From: Deinococcus aquatilis DSM 23025
Lineage (GTDB): Bacteria > Deinococcota > Deinococci > Deinococcales > Deinococcaceae
Length of the DNA stretch: 64,000 nt
Assembly: GCF_000378445.1 (NCBI RefSeq)
Contig: NZ_KB899695.1
Span: forward strand, 62,001-126,000
Reading direction: 5' to 3'
Positions 1 to 9,824 of this stretch are shown piece after piece. Position 1 is the first letter of the stretch. Every line of letters begins with the position of its first letter. The translations under genes were made by a program, and so were the position numbers. The notes below the pieces were generated by a model. The model did no database searches and was not told where the DNA came from. It saw only the letters and a program-made list of their open reading frames with translations.

Positions 1-2
1 CC

Positions 3-269
3 ACCAACCTGAACGTCGAGTTCGCTCAGGTCATCGCTCCCGCACCCACCCCGGTCAACCAGTTCACCATCGCTATTCGTAGCAACGTGACCGGCGCACT
101 CGTGTTCGTGGACGGACGTCAGGCAGGCACCATCCAGAACGGTGGCCTGAGTGTGGGCGTTGCCCGCGGCAGCCACGAGATTGTTCTGATCGCCCCCGGC
201 TACACCACGTTCGTCAACACCTACAACGTGCAGCAAAACGGCCAGATCACCATCAACCCCACCCGCTAA
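3..269 (+). CDS. C-terminal end of a PEGA-domain protein (partial)
   Basis: The frame is open from the left edge of the window to the TAA at 267-269, so only the last 88 or so residues are present. The segment after the Pro-rich linker (PAPTPVNQ) has the PEGA pattern: a short beta strand ending in V-F-V-D-G, then G-T, then a conserved G-x-H/Y-x-I-x-L-x-A-P-G-Y. PEGA domains are small surface beta modules attached to many bacterial secreted or S-layer-associated proteins. The full protein, its signal peptide and its main domain lie outside the window, so its role cannot be given. Confidence 0.75.
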   Translation, partial: TNLNVEFAQVIAPAPTPVNQFTIAIRSNVTGALVFVDGRQAGTIQNGGLSVGVARGSHEIVLIAPGYTTFVNTYNVQQNGQITINPTR

Positions 270-305
270 GCCGCAAGGCTGGCCCAATGAATGGACGGCA
301 AAAGC

Positions 306-333
306 TCCTCACCTTCGGGTGGGGGGTTTTTTG
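306..333 (+). terminator. Rho-independent terminator with UUCG tetraloop
   Basis: A GC-rich stem (308-314 with 319-325, extendable by G-U pairs) closes a TTCG tetraloop and is followed by TTTTTT at 328-333. It ends the PEGA gene transcript. Confidence 0.85.
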
Positions 334-387
334 TGGTTCGGTAGAGCCTATGCCTTATCCGCCGTATCCCCAGCCCTGCCCTACACC

Positions 388-972
388 CTACTCTGGCCCC
401 TGCGTCAGCAGATCATGCAGAATTCGGGCGGTCATGCCCCAGATGTCATGGCCCTGCCAGGGGTAGCGGTACAGAATCACGGAGGTGCCGTCAGGCAGGG
501 TGCGACGCTCCCGGATCACCTGCAGGGCGCGGAGTTCGGCCAGCGTGGGCAGAATGATCTGGGCCACTTCAGCGGTGGGGATCAGATTCAGTTGCGCCGG
601 GACACGCGCCAGTACAGGCGTGACATGAAAGCCGATGGGCGTGAACACATCGTCAAGCTCCCCCAGCACTTCGGGCAGGTGGGGAGCCAGACCCACTTCC
701 TCGTCGGCCTCGCGCAGGGCGGCCTGTAAGGGCGTTTCTCCGGGTTCGAGGCTGCCACCGGGAAAGGCGATCTGGCCCTTGTGGGTGGGAAGGTCGGTCG
801 AGCGTACCGTGAGCAGCACGCGGGGATCAGGTTCGCGGGTCAGGGCCACCAGCACAGCGGCGCGGCGATACTGGGGCAATTCCAGGGGCTGACGGGTACG
901 CCCACCGAGCCACACGGCCCAAGGGTCGAGCTGGACTGCGTCGAGGGGATCAGTGAGGATTGGGTCGGTCAT
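388..972 (-). CDS. Nudix hydrolase, coenzyme A pyrophosphatase type
   Basis: This 194-residue protein has a complete Nudix box at residues 73-95 (G73, E79, R87-E88, E91-E92, G94), which binds the divalent metals used to hydrolyse a nucleoside diphosphate linked to another moiety. Just before it is the CoA-pyrophosphatase signature (LLTVRS...[10 protein letters not shown], about residues 53-73), which marks the subgroup that splits CoA into phosphopantetheine and ADP derivatives. The start codon overlaps the stop of the upstream mazG (ATGA), so the two form a two-gene housecleaning operon read leftwards. Confidence 0.93.
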   Translation of the reverse strand: MTDPILTDPLDAVQLDPWAVWLGGRTRQPLELPQYRRAAVLVALTREPDPRVLLTVRSTDLPTHKGQIAFPGGSLEPGETPLQAALREADEEVGLAPHLPEVLGELDDVFTPIGFHVTPVLARVPAQLNLIPTAEVAQIILPTLAELRALQVIRERRTLPDGTSVILYRYPWQGHDIWGMTARILHDLLTQGPE

Positions 973-1607
973 AACGGCTCGGGCAGCGCAGCCAACGCCG
1001 CGTGTGTATGGACACGTAGGGCCACTTCAGGATCGATGCCCAGCCCCCGCGCCCACGCCACCACTGCGGCCAGAGCTTCGGCCACACCTGCCTCGGTGGG
1101 AGCGGCAGTCTGAAGGACCGACAGCGCTCCTGACCGTCCGGCAGCGTCTGTCAATCTGGGGCTTTTCGCCAGCTTCTGTGCCTGGGTTTCGCGGGCCAGC
1201 GCACCCAGCGCAGCGGGTACATGATCAGCGGCGCTGCGAGGTTTTCCGCCCCGCTCGGCGGTTTTGATGGCCTGCCAATTGGACACCACTTCGGCGCTCG
1301 TATCTGCCGTCACGTCTGCAAAAACGTGCGGATGACGGCGCACCAGCTTGTCTACGATGCTGCGCTCCACATCGGCATAGGCAAAGGTGCCCTCCTCCTC
1401 GGCGATCACCGAATGGAAGGCCACCTGCAGCAGCACGTCGCCCAGTTCGCCCGCCAGTTCCAGGCGGTTGCCGGAGGCCACAGCATCGGCGGCCTCGGCA
1501 GCCTCTTCCAGCAGATAGGGGCGCAGCGTCTCGTGGGTCTGTTCTCTGTCCCAGGGGCAGCCGTCCGGGGCACGTAAGCGGCGCATGATTTCCAGCAATT
1601 CCTGCAT
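969..1607 (-). CDS. mazG: Nucleoside triphosphate pyrophosphohydrolase MazG
   Basis: The 212-residue protein carries the MazG metal-binding pattern: EEAAE at 34-38 followed by ELGD at 54-57, then LLQVAFHS. The family is all-helical and converts NTPs, including damaged ones, to NMP and pyrophosphate. It is shorter than the two-domain Escherichia coli enzyme (about 263 residues) and looks like one MazG domain with a divergent C-terminal half. It is translationally coupled to the CoA pyrophosphatase gene. The start ATG lies 5 nt after a TAGACT -10 box, so the message is probably leaderless. Confidence 0.93.
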   Translation of the reverse strand: MQELLEIMRRLRAPDGCPWDREQTHETLRPYLLEEAAEAADAVASGNRLELAGELGDVLLQVAFHSVIAEEEGTFAYADVERSIVDKLVRRHPHVFADVTADTSAEVVSNWQAIKTAERGGKPRSAADHVPAALGALARETQAQKLAKSPRLTDAAGRSGALSVLQTAAPTEAGVAEALAAVVAWARGLGIDPEVALRVHTHAALAALPEPL

Positions 1608-1612
1608 GGCCC

Positions 1613-1618
1613 AGTCTA
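1613..1618 (-). promoter_or_regulatory. -10 box of mazG (leaderless type)
   Basis: TAGACT on the minus strand ends 5 nt before the mazG ATG, giving a transcript that begins at or next to the start codon. Confidence 0.6.
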
Positions 1619-1845
1619 GCCTGCCTTCTCCCTGACTCCCTGTACTTGGCTCGTTCCCTTCCGGTCACCGCCGAAGGTGAGAAGAAACGTGAGCAGGCCA
1701 ACCTTCCAGTCTCCATGCTTTTGGCTGCACCCACCGCCCTTCCTTACACGTCAGTCCTCTCCCTGCTGACCCAGGCTGACGCGCCTGCCCCCGGCCCTCA
1801 CGCTCAATTCACGGTGAGTCAGACAAGCTGTGATGGAGTGGGGAC

Positions 1846-2316
1846 ATGAAGACCCCGATTCTGTCCTGCACCCTCCTGGCCGCCCTCACATTTGGCGCGG
1901 CCAGTACCGTGACCCCAAGCCCGGCCCCGGCCTGGACCCATGAGGGGCTGGCCGCCGCCACCTACGTGATCCTGGAACCCCGCGTAGAGGGCAACATCAA
2001 CCTGGTGGGAGCCGATCAGCGTAAAAGCATTCTGGAAGCCATGAAACGTGACTCGGCAGGAGCCATCACCCGCCGCTACCCCACCGCCAAGATTGCAGCC
2101 GACGGTGCTACCCCCGGCGCAATTCGGGTAACGCCGACCTTTATCGCCCCCCGGAGCCTAGTGCCCTGGGCCAAACTTGGTGGGCGTCTGGATTTCGAGC
2201 TTCCGAGCGGCCAGAAGGTATCGCTACGCGAAGATTTCGGCATCAGCATCCTGCTGCAAAAACGCTCAGAATTCGTCAATTACATGTACGACACGGTTGC
2301 CAAGCAACTTCCCTGA
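1846..2316 (+). CDS. Secreted protein of unknown function
   Basis: The 156-residue product begins with a typical signal peptide (MKTP, hydrophobic stretch to about residue 20, Ala-rich cleavage region). The mature part of about 135 residues has no family I recognise; alternating hydrophobic residues and a basic helix around residues 60-80 suggest a small alpha/beta periplasmic domain. GGAGTGGGG upstream of the ATG can act as a ribosome binding site. The gene stands alone, divergent from mazG. Confidence 0.7.
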   Translation: MKTPILSCTLLAALTFGAASTVTPSPAPAWTHEGLAAATYVILEPRVEGNINLVGADQRKSILEAMKRDSAGAITRRYPTAKIAADGATPGAIRVTPTFIAPRSLVPWAKLGGRLDFELPSGQKVSLREDFGISILLQKRSEFVNYMYDTVAKQLP

Positions 2317-2432
2317 AGCGGGGCACTCAGGAGACGATCAGCAAGAGTCACTCCCCGCCCCGTCTGAGCTTCGCCCTCATCGGCAGGTGTAAAGCACCCA
2401 TTCGGGTGTAAGGTTTTCCGGATCTGGGGGCA

Positions 2433-2474
2433 AAGTTTGTAAGAAACTTGGCATAAGATGCTCCGATTCTTATG
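2433..2474 (+). promoter_or_regulatory. Two adjacent inverted repeats reaching into a start codon
   Basis: AAGTTT-gtaag-AAACTT lies at 2433-2449 and CATAAGA-(9 nt)-TCTTATG at 2452-2474. The right arm of the second repeat contains the ATG of the next gene, so the element could be a double operator or an RNA hairpin hiding the start. Confidence 0.45.
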
Positions 2475-2798
2475 TTCCAGTTGATAGATCTGCCCCTCCC
2501 TTCACGTCTGAAAGCCTCTCATCTGAAAGAAGCCTCGTCGTTTCTCCGAAGGCGTAACCACACCTATCTGCGGAGATGTGTGGGAATCAGCCTCACAAAA
2601 CGCTGGGGCTGGATCGTTGCAGTCTCGGTTCTGGGGTTGGGATCGGGCCTTAGCTCATCAGTGGGCCACGCCCTGTTGACCATGCTGCTGAGTGCCGCCG
2701 TCATGATCATCGTGATCACCGTCCGTTCTGTCCTGCGCCACCGAAAGGACTGGCAGGCTCACGACAATCCCATCAGTCCATTTTTAAGGCGTCTTTAG
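2472..2798 (+). CDS. Small membrane protein of unknown function
   Basis: The 108-residue product has a basic N-terminal part of about 45 residues (many Arg and Lys), then two predicted membrane helices (about residues 48-64 and 68-86), and a basic C-terminal tail. I do not recognise the family. There is no clear Shine-Dalgarno sequence before the ATG, and the start lies inside an inverted repeat, so an internal start is possible. Confidence 0.55.
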   Translation: MFQLIDLPLPSRLKASHLKEASSFLRRRNHTYLRRCVGISLTKRWGWIVAVSVLGLGSGLSSSVGHALLTMLLSAAVMIIVITVRSVLRHRKDWQAHDNPISPFLRRL

Positions 2799-2831
2799 GT
2801 CGCCTGTCCCTTCCGTGCTGAACCGGCGTGT

Positions 2832-2837
2832 TAGCGT
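2832..2837 (+). promoter_or_regulatory. -10 box of the SDR gene (leaderless type)
   Basis: TAGCGT ends 6 nt before the ATG at 2844. Confidence 0.55.
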
Positions 2838-2843
2838 CCGGGC

Positions 2844-3560
<717 letters not shown>

Positions 3561-3587
3561 TCCAAAAACAATAGAGAACAACTTCAC

Positions 3588-3631
3588 CCGCTCTGTACCG
3601 GAACCCACCAGCCCGGCACGGAGCGGTTTTT
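3588..3631 (+). terminator. Rho-independent terminator after the SDR gene
   Basis: CCGCTC(t)GT(a)CCGG pairs with CCGG(c)AC(g)GAGCGG across a 10-nt loop and is followed by TTTTTCT. Confidence 0.85.
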
Positions 3632-3809
3632 CTATTCCGTCTGTGCCTCCCACTTCACCTGGCCCGCCTTCCCTCTTCTACCCAGATAAACTTTCATCCT
3701 TCTGGGAACAGAAATGCAGATTACGCGGTGACCACGCCTTTCCCGCTGAATGCTGATCCGCCCACGCTCACAAAACGCCTCACCCGACCGGAATTCATGT
3801 CGGCCCTGC

Positions 3810-3815
3810 TAGAAT
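3810..3815 (+). promoter_or_regulatory. -10 box of smpB, used to choose its start
   Basis: TAGAAT ends 7 nt before the GTG at 3823. The in-frame ATG at 3814 overlaps this box, so it would not be in the transcript. Confidence 0.55.
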
Positions 3816-3822
3816 GCCCGGC

Positions 3823-4245
3823 GTGTACACGAATCGCCGCGCTCATTACGAGTACGAGTTGCTGGAGCGCTTCGAGGCGGGCATCAGTCTGACCGGAAGC
3901 GAGGTCAAAAGCGTGCGGGCGGGCGGAGTGGATTTCCGCGACGCCTTTGCACGCCTGACAAATGGAAATGTAGAACTGGAAGGGCTATACATTCCGGTCT
4001 ATACGCAGGCGACCTACAACAACCACGAACCCCGCCGCACCCGCCGCCTTCTGCTGCACCGCCAGGAGATCATGAAACTGAAGCGGCAGCTGGAGCAAAA
4101 AGGCCTGACACTGGTGCCCACCCGCCTGTACGCCAAAGGCCGGGTGTTTAAAGTAGAACTGGCGCTGGCACGTGGTAAACAGCTGCACGACAAGCGCCGC
4201 GCAGAGGCCGAAAAAACCGTGCGCCGGGAACTGCGGAACCTGTGA
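3823..4245 (+). CDS. smpB: SsrA-binding protein SmpB
   Basis: SmpB binds tmRNA and brings it to stalled ribosomes for trans-translation. The protein shows the whole family pattern: TNRRAHYEYE near the N-terminus, GISLTGSEVKSVR, the YTQATYNNHEPRRTRRLLLH stretch, and a basic C-terminal tail that folds in the mRNA channel (LHDKRRAEAEKTVRRELR). With the GTG start the product is 140 residues; the upstream ATG at 3814 would add three. The stop overlaps the GTG start of the next gene. Confidence 0.95.
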   Translation: MYTNRRAHYEYELLERFEAGISLTGSEVKSVRAGGVDFRDAFARLTNGNVELEGLYIPVYTQATYNNHEPRRTRRLLLHRQEIMKLKRQLEQKGLTLVPTRLYAKGRVFKVELALARGKQLHDKRRAEAEKTVRRELRNL

Positions 4246-5660
4246 GGAGGACGACGTGGGCCGGACGGTGGCAGCAGTCACGGCCTCTGTTGCTGTCAGC
4301 GGCGCTGCTGTGTGCGGGCATCGCAGGGGCGCAGGTGGCCCTCACACGCCTGAATCTGGCCGGAGCGCAGGTGCAGAGCATCGGGTTGTACGGCGCGGAA
4401 TACGCCAGCCGCGACGTACTGAGCCGCCTGCTGACCATCGAACAGGACGGCAGTGTGGTGCGGGTGGAAGGCTACGGCCACACGCTGCTGCTGCCCATAG
4501 ATGAGGACAATCAGCGGGCTACGACTGCCTTCAATACCGTACAGCTTGATACCGTGCGGGTCACGGGCCGCACTGCGACATTGGTCAACGGGAATCTGTA
4601 TCTGCCGCTGGACACGCTGGCAAGGGGACTGGGGGCCAGCTACGAACTGGGCAATTTCCGGGTGGCCGCACCCAATCTACAGGGCGTCAGCAGCCGGGCC
4701 GGGAAGGATTCCGACCGACTGGTGCTCGACCTGACGCGGGACGTTCAGTTTAAAGACGAGCTGCGCGGCACCACTGTTCAGATCACGCTGAGCGGCCTGA
4801 AAGGCGAGGCGAGGCGCTACACCACGCGGGGCGCATTCGTACCCACCGCCGAAGTCAAGGCGCAGGGCAACGATCTGGTGCTGAGTTTTGCCCTGCCCCC
4901 CGGCAGCGGTTACCGCGTGTACCGGGTGGTCAGGCCCGGCGGGGCGCGGGTGGTCGTTGACGCCGGGCCGGGCATTCCGCGAAACACTGTGGCCCTGCTG
5001 GACCGGATTTCTCGCCCGCTGATCGTGCTCGACCCGGCCCGCGTGGACGGCCTGGGCCGCGACGTGACCCTGGATGTGGCCCGCCGCGCTGCCGAGCTGC
5101 TGGCAAAAGCGGGCTGGCAGGTTAAGGTGACGCGGGAAACCGGCACAGCGCTGGGCCTGAACGAAAAGCTGACGCTGGCCCGGCAGAGTGACGTGTTTCT
5201 GGCCCTCGATCTGGGCCGTTTTCCCGGCACCGGGCGCGGCGGCGTCACAGTCTACGAGCAGACGGGGCGGGCGGGCGCACAGATTGTCAATACGCTGCGG
5301 GCCGGAAGCACGCCGCCCTACGGTTCTCTGGTCGTGGGCGGTGCGGGCGGGAGCCGACGCCTCAGCGAGCTGCTGCGCGGTGAACTGCGCGGCGGCGGCA
5401 TCACGGCCAAGCAGGACAGCGTGTCGCGCCTGCTGACGCTGGGAGAAGCGCCTCAGGCTGCCCTGCTGCTGGAACTGGGCTGGACAGGCAACGCCGCCGA
5501 CCGCGCCAATCTGGGCACCGAAGCCCGCCTGCAGGCGATGGGCGTGGCGCTGGCCCGCAGCGTGGCAACCTACCTGACGGCCCGCGCCAACAATGCCAGT
5601 CAGTTGGGGGCAGCGAATCAGGGCACCCAAGGTCAAGCAGCGCAGGGAGCCACCCAGTGA
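4242..5660 (+). CDS. Amidase_3-type cell-wall protein with lost zinc ligands
   Basis: The 472-residue product has a signal peptide (cleavage near residue 30), a stalk-type module resembling the copper-amine-oxidase N-domain (about 45-140, with YLPLDTLARGLGA), an AMIN-like region (about 150-250) and an amidase_3 fold (about 258-455). Active N-acetylmuramoyl-L-alanine amidases have DPGHGG, a second His in an SIHAN-like strand, and Glu residues. Here the corresponding sites read DPARVDG (264-270) and ALDLGRF (321-327); only the final Glu in LLELGW (E411) is clear. It is therefore likely a peptidoglycan-binding pseudoenzyme. The GTG start overlaps the smpB stop. Confidence 0.8.
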   Translation: MRRTTWAGRWQQSRPLLLSAALLCAGIAGAQVALTRLNLAGAQVQSIGLYGAEYASRDVLSRLLTIEQDGSVVRVEGYGHTLLLPIDEDNQRATTAFNTVQLDTVRVTGRTATLVNGNLYLPLDTLARGLGASYELGNFRVAAPNLQGVSSRAGKDSDRLVLDLTRDVQFKDELRGTTVQITLSGLKGEARRYTTRGAFVPTAEVKAQGNDLVLSFALPPGSGYRVYRVVRPGGARVVVDAGPGIPRNTVALLDRISRPLIVLDPARVDGLGRDVTLDVARRAAELLAKAGWQVKVTRETGTALGLNEKLTLARQSDVFLALDLGRFPGTGRGGVTVYEQTGRAGAQIVNTLRAGSTPPYGSLVVGGAGGSRRLSELLRGELRGGGITAKQDSVSRLLTLGEAPQAALLLELGWTGNAADRANLGTEARLQAMGVALARSVATYLTARANNASQLGAANQGTQGQAAQGATQ

Positions 5661-6208
5661 ACGCCATCAAACGTCTGTTTTCTCTGTTCAATGTGGTGGC
5701 GTTGCTGCTGCTGATCGCCGCATATCTGGCCTATGAGGCCGTACAAAAACCGCCCATGACACCCGCCGCGCCGCAGTTGCAACTGGCCCAGCAGCGCGAC
5801 GTGAAAGTCAAGGTGTACTACAGCGACGCGCAGGTTCAGAACATGAAGGCCGAAACCCGCACCGTACAGGTGACGCAGGAAAACCCCGGCGCACTCGCGC
5901 AGGCGGCCCTGAACGTCTGGGCCAAGGGGCCGAGCGCGGCGGGCAATCTGGCTGTGGTACCCAAAGGAACTGCCGCCCCACGCGTGTATATTCGCGGCGC
6001 ACATTATTTCGTAGACCTGCCCACCGCCTACCAGAACCTGAAGTACGGCAGCAGTGGCGAGCGCATTTTGCTGTGTACCATGACCCGGACCCTGCTGGAA
6101 ACGCGCGGCGAGGACGTGACCTTTCTGGTCAACGGTCAGGACGTGGACACGCTGGGCCACCTCGATCTGCGGGAAGCTTTTACGCGGCAGGACTGCGCCG
6201 ATCAGTAG
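5657..6208 (+). CDS. GerMN-domain envelope protein
   Basis: The 183-residue protein has an N-terminal membrane anchor or uncleaved signal (about residues 8-26) followed by a GerMN domain (about 50-170), recognised by the VKVYYSD start, the variable middle with a G-P, and the SGERILLCTMTRTLLE helix followed by VTFLVNGQDV. GerMN domains occur in spore and non-spore bacteria beside amidases and are thought to work at the cell wall. GTGA overlap with the upstream amidase-like gene suggests the two proteins act together. Confidence 0.85.
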   Translation: MNAIKRLFSLFNVVALLLLIAAYLAYEAVQKPPMTPAAPQLQLAQQRDVKVKVYYSDAQVQNMKAETRTVQVTQENPGALAQAALNVWAKGPSAAGNLAVVPKGTAAPRVYIRGAHYFVDLPTAYQNLKYGSSGERILLCTMTRTLLETRGEDVTFLVNGQDVDTLGHLDLREAFTRQDCADQ

Positions 6209-6369
6209 GCACCGGCTGTGTCTGGGCCGTGAGCTGTCGGCCCTCAGCCTTACGCCATAATTTCTAAGCTCTTCCAACGCCAACCCGACCAGCTCCATCA
6301 CTCGAATTTCTCATCATTCCCGCTCGAAGCTTCAGACTCGAAGCCCTGCGCTCAGGGCCTCCTCTTCCC

Positions 6370-9300
6370 ATGACCCCAGCCTCCACCACACAGCCCACTC
6401 CACCAACACCCGCTCCCCAGCCACACATCCTGCAAGCGATCACCCTGCAAGGATTCAAGTCGTTTGCCGACCGCACGCGGCTGGAATTCGGGCCGGGGGT
6501 TTCTGCGGTCATCGGACCGAATGGCAGTGGAAAAAGCAACGTGGTGGAGGCGATCCGCTGGGCTACACACGGAGCGCGGGCGCGAGAACTGCGGGCAGGG
6601 CGCGGCAGTGAACTGATTTTTCACGGCAGCGGCGGCAAGGCTCCGCTGGGGCTGGCCGAAGTGGGCCTGGAACTGCACACACCTGAAGGCCGGGTGAATT
6701 TGCTGCGCCGGATCTACCGCGACGGCACAGGCGAGCAGGATTTGCAGGGTCGTCCCGTGCGTGCCCGCGACGTGCAGGCCGCGCTGCGGGGCACGGGGCT
6801 GGGGCCGGGGGGCCTCGCGGTGATCGGGCAGGGCGAGGTCAGCGGCGTGGTGCAGGCCGAGGGAAGAACGCTGCTGGGCTACGTCCAGGAGGCGGCGGGG
6901 CTATCGCGGGCAGTGACGGCACGGCAGGAAACGGAAGGTCGGTTGCGGGAAGCCGATACGCACCTGGACCGCCTGCGCCTGCTGCTGAACGAACGCGAAA
7001 CGGCCCTGAGCCGCCTGAACCGCGCTGCACAGGATGCCCGCACCCACCGTACCCTGAGTCTGCGCGTGCTGACCCTGGAAGACGCCCTGAAACGCGAGCG
7101 GCAGGACGCCCTGCGCCGGGAGATTGCCCAGGCCAGTGCAGACGCCGCCGCTGCCGAAGCCCGAAGTACCGCACTGGCTGCTGAGGTGCAGGCCGCCGCT
7201 GCACAGGTGGAAACCGCCCGCGAGGCCGCCCAGACTGCCCGCGCCCGCCGCGACGCTTTTGCCGGAGCATTGGACACTCTGCGCGCCGCCCGCGACGCCC
7301 ACGCACAGGCCGAACGCTACCGCGCCCACCTGCAAGCTGAGGCCGAAGCACTGACCGCCGAACGCGCCAGCCTGCCCACCACGCCACCTGCCGAGGCCGC
7401 CCCCGATCTGGCCGCCCTGAGCGCTGTGGCCGCCACTGCCCGCACCCAGGCCGAAGCCGCAGAACGCCGCGTCCGCACACTGGACAGCGACCTGACCCGT
7501 GCCCGCGCCGCCGCCGCACAGGCCGCCGAGACTGCCGCCCGCGCCGATGCCAGTGCCGGAACCCTGCGGGCCGAACTGGAACGCGCAGAGGGGAATCTGG
7601 AAACGGCAGCGGAAGCGTTGGCAGCCGCCACAGAACGGCTCAGCGCCGCCGCCGTTGCCCGCCAGCACGCCGAAAGTGCCTTTTCTGGGTTGGCGGCAAC
7701 CAGACTGGAAGCCCAGAACCACGCCCGCCACCTGGAGGCCGAACTGGGGCGCGTGAAGGCCAGCGTCGCGCCCCTGCGCCGCGAGCGCGAGCGGCTGGAA
7801 CAGACTCTGAACAGTTATGCCCGCTACGGCGAGGGCGCACGCAACGCTCTGCGGCTGGATCATCCTGGCATCGTAGGATCGGTGGCCGATCTGCTGACCG
7901 TGCCCGCCGAGTACGAGGTGGCGTTGGGCGCAGCGCTGGGGCGGCGGCTGGAGCAGATCGTGGTAAACCGGGGTGACGATGCCCGCGAAATCATCGAGGA
8001 ACTCAAGCGCAGCGGGGGTCGGGCGACTTTTCTGCCGCTGGACCTGATCCGTGCCCGCCCGCGCCGAGACGCCGCCCTACTGAAAGAAACGGGTGTGCGC
8101 GGCAATCTGGCCGACCTGTGCCCCACCGATCCGCCGCTGGTGGGCGAGGCGATTCTGGCCGATACCTTGATTGTGGAAACCCTGCGCGACGCAGGCCGAA
8201 TTGCCCGTATGCACCCCAATCGTCCCCGGCTGGTCACGCTGGAGGGCGAGGTGGTGGAACCCGGTGGGGCGATGACCGGTGGCCGCCTGCGCGATACGGG
8301 CACGGGCGTACTGACCGATCAGCGACGTTTTCAGGAACTGGACGCGGAGCTGGAAGACGCTGACCAGGTGACAGGCAAGCTGGAAGCCGAACTCAGCCGC
8401 GTACAGGTCAGACTTCAGGCTGGTGCGGCGCAGTACGCTGAATTTCAGCAGGCCCGCGAAGCCGCCACCGGAGAGGAAAGGGCTGCCGAGCGCCGCGTGA
8501 CCGAACTGGACGCCCAGACCCGTAGCCTGACCACCCACCGCGACCGACTGCTGAGCCGTCTGGTGCCGCCCTCTGCTCCCCCCTTCCCCCAGACACCCGA
8601 TCCCGCCACGCCCGACCCAGACACGCTGGAAGCAGACCTGCACGCCGCCCGCCAAGCCGCCGAGGAGGGCCGGGCCGCCGAACGAGGAGCGCTGGAAGCT
8701 CTGGCCTTGGCCCGTGAACTGGACGCCGCCTGGCGGGCCTACCGCGCCGCCGCCACCCGCGCTGCCGATCTGGAGGCCCGCCTGCACGCCAACGCCGAGG
8801 CCGCCCGCACCCAGGGGACACACCTGCTGGCCGCCGCTGCCGAGGTAGGCCGCCGCGAGGCCGCACTGGGCACGCTGGACGAGGGTGAGTTGGCCCGCGC
8901 CGAGGCCGCCCGCGAAACCGCAGCAGCGGCCTACGCCCATCTGATTGCCGAGCAGAACAGCGTACGAACCCGGCTGGACGACCTGCGCGTGCTGATGGCT
9001 CGGCGCGAGGGTAGCCTCGAACCCCTGCCTTTCGGCTGCACCCCCCCCGGCACGCCCCGCGAATGGACGGCGGAACTGAGCCGCGCCCGCACCCACCTGA
9101 CCGAACTGGGGCCGATCAATGCCCGCGCAGAAGCCGACCACGCAGAAGAAGCGGCGGAACTGGAACGCCTGCAAGCCGAACTGCACGACGCTGAAACGGC
9201 TGGGGCCGAACTGCGTACCCACCTCTTGGAACTGGAAGAGCTGGAAACGGCGGCCACCCGCGCGGCCTTTGACCGGGTCAATGCCGCTTTCCGCGACTAT

Positions 9301-9735
9301 TCCACCGAACTGCTGGGCGGTGTGGGAGAACTGGAACCCGAACGCAACGAGGCCGGACGGCTGGTGGGCCTGCGGTTGGCCGTGCAGCCCAAGGGCAAGC
9401 GCACCCGGTCCATGACCCTGCTGAGTGCCGGAGAACGCACGATGGCGGGGCTGGGCTTCCTGTTCGCACTGAACCATGCAGGCGGAGAATCCAACATGGG
9501 CGGCCTGCCTCTGGCGGTGCTGGATGAGGTCGATGCGCCGCTGGACGAGGCCAATATCCGCCGCTTTACCGCCTTCCTGAAACTGTTTGCCGAACGTGGC
9601 GCACAGTTTTTGCTGGTCACCCACCAGAAGGCCACGATGGAAGTGGCGCAGGCGCTCTGGGGAGTGACCACCGATCAGAGCGGCGCAAGCCGGGTGCTGA
9701 GTATCAAACAGACAGACGACGCACGGGCGGGCTAG
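6370..9735 (+). CDS. smc: Chromosome segregation protein SMC
   Basis: The 1121-residue protein has the full SMC layout: an N-terminal ATPase half with Walker A GPNGSGKSN at about 49-57, two long Ala/Glu/Arg-rich coiled coils, a hinge around residues 490-640 (Gly-rich, with GRATFLPLD and GGAMTGGRLRDTG), and a C-terminal half with the ABC signature LLSAGERTMAG near 1017 and Walker B LAVLDEVDAPLD near 1048. SMC dimers load near the origin and organise the chromosome. The coiled coils are unusually Ala-rich, as expected in a GC-rich genome. No scpA or scpB is next to it. Confidence 0.97.
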   Translation: MTPASTTQPTPPTPAPQPHILQAITLQGFKSFADRTRLEFGPGVSAVIGPNGSGKSNVVEAIRWATHGARARELRAGRGSELIFHGSGGKAPLGLAEVGLELHTPEGRVNLLRRIYRDGTGEQDLQGRPVRARDVQAALRGTGLGPGGLAVIGQGEVSGVVQAEGRTLLGYVQEAAGLSRAVTARQETEGRLREADTHLDRLRLLLNERETALSRLNRAAQDARTHRTLSLRVLTLEDALKRERQDALRREIAQASADAAAAEARSTALAAEVQAAAAQVETAREAAQTARARRDAFAGALDTLRAARDAHAQAERYRAHLQAEAEALTAERASLPTTPPAEAAPDLAALSAVAATARTQAEAAERRVRTLDSDLTRARAAAAQAAETAARADASAGTLRAELERAEGNLETAAEALAAATERLSAAAVARQHAESAFSGLAATRLEAQNHARHLEAELGRVKASVAPLRRERERLEQTLNSYARYGEGARNALRLDHPGIVGSVADLLTVPAEYEVALGAALGRRLEQIVVNRGDDAREIIEELKRSGGRATFLPLDLIRARPRRDAALLKETGVRGNLADLCPTDPPLVGEAILADTLIVETLRDAGRIARMHPNRPRLVTLEGEVVEPGGAMTGGRLRDTGTGVLTDQRRFQELDAELEDADQVTGKLEAELSRVQVRLQAGAAQYAEFQQAREAATGEERAAERRVTELDAQTRSLTTHRDRLLSRLVPPSAPPFPQTPDPATPDPDTLEADLHAARQAAEEGRAAERGALEALALARELDAAWRAYRAAATRAADLEARLHANAEAARTQGTHLLAAAAEVGRREAALGTLDEGELARAEAARETAAAAYAHLIAEQNSVRTRLDDLRVLMARREGSLEPLPFGCTPPGTPREWTAELSRARTHLTELGPINARAEADHAEEAAELERLQAELHDAETAGAELRTHLLELEELETAATRAAFDRVNAAFRDYSTELLGGVGELEPERNEAGRLVGLRLAVQPKGKRTRSMTLLSAGERTMAGLGFLFALNHAGGESNMGGLPLAVLDEVDAPLDEANIRRFTAFLKLFAERGAQFLLVTHQKATMEVAQALWGVTTDQSGASRVLSIKQTDDARAG

Positions 9736-9824
9736 GGAGCGGTTGCGATCTCAGCTCATCTGGGCCAAACACCCTAAGCCACTTGCAGTAAGGCGGTAGC
9801 CCCGCCCGTGTGCCATCCTGCGCC

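Noticed and set aside
2452..2474. Radiation/desiccation response motif (TTATG...CATAA palindrome)
   Set aside because: The arms are in the opposite order (CATAA...TTATG), so it does not match the DdrO-type site.
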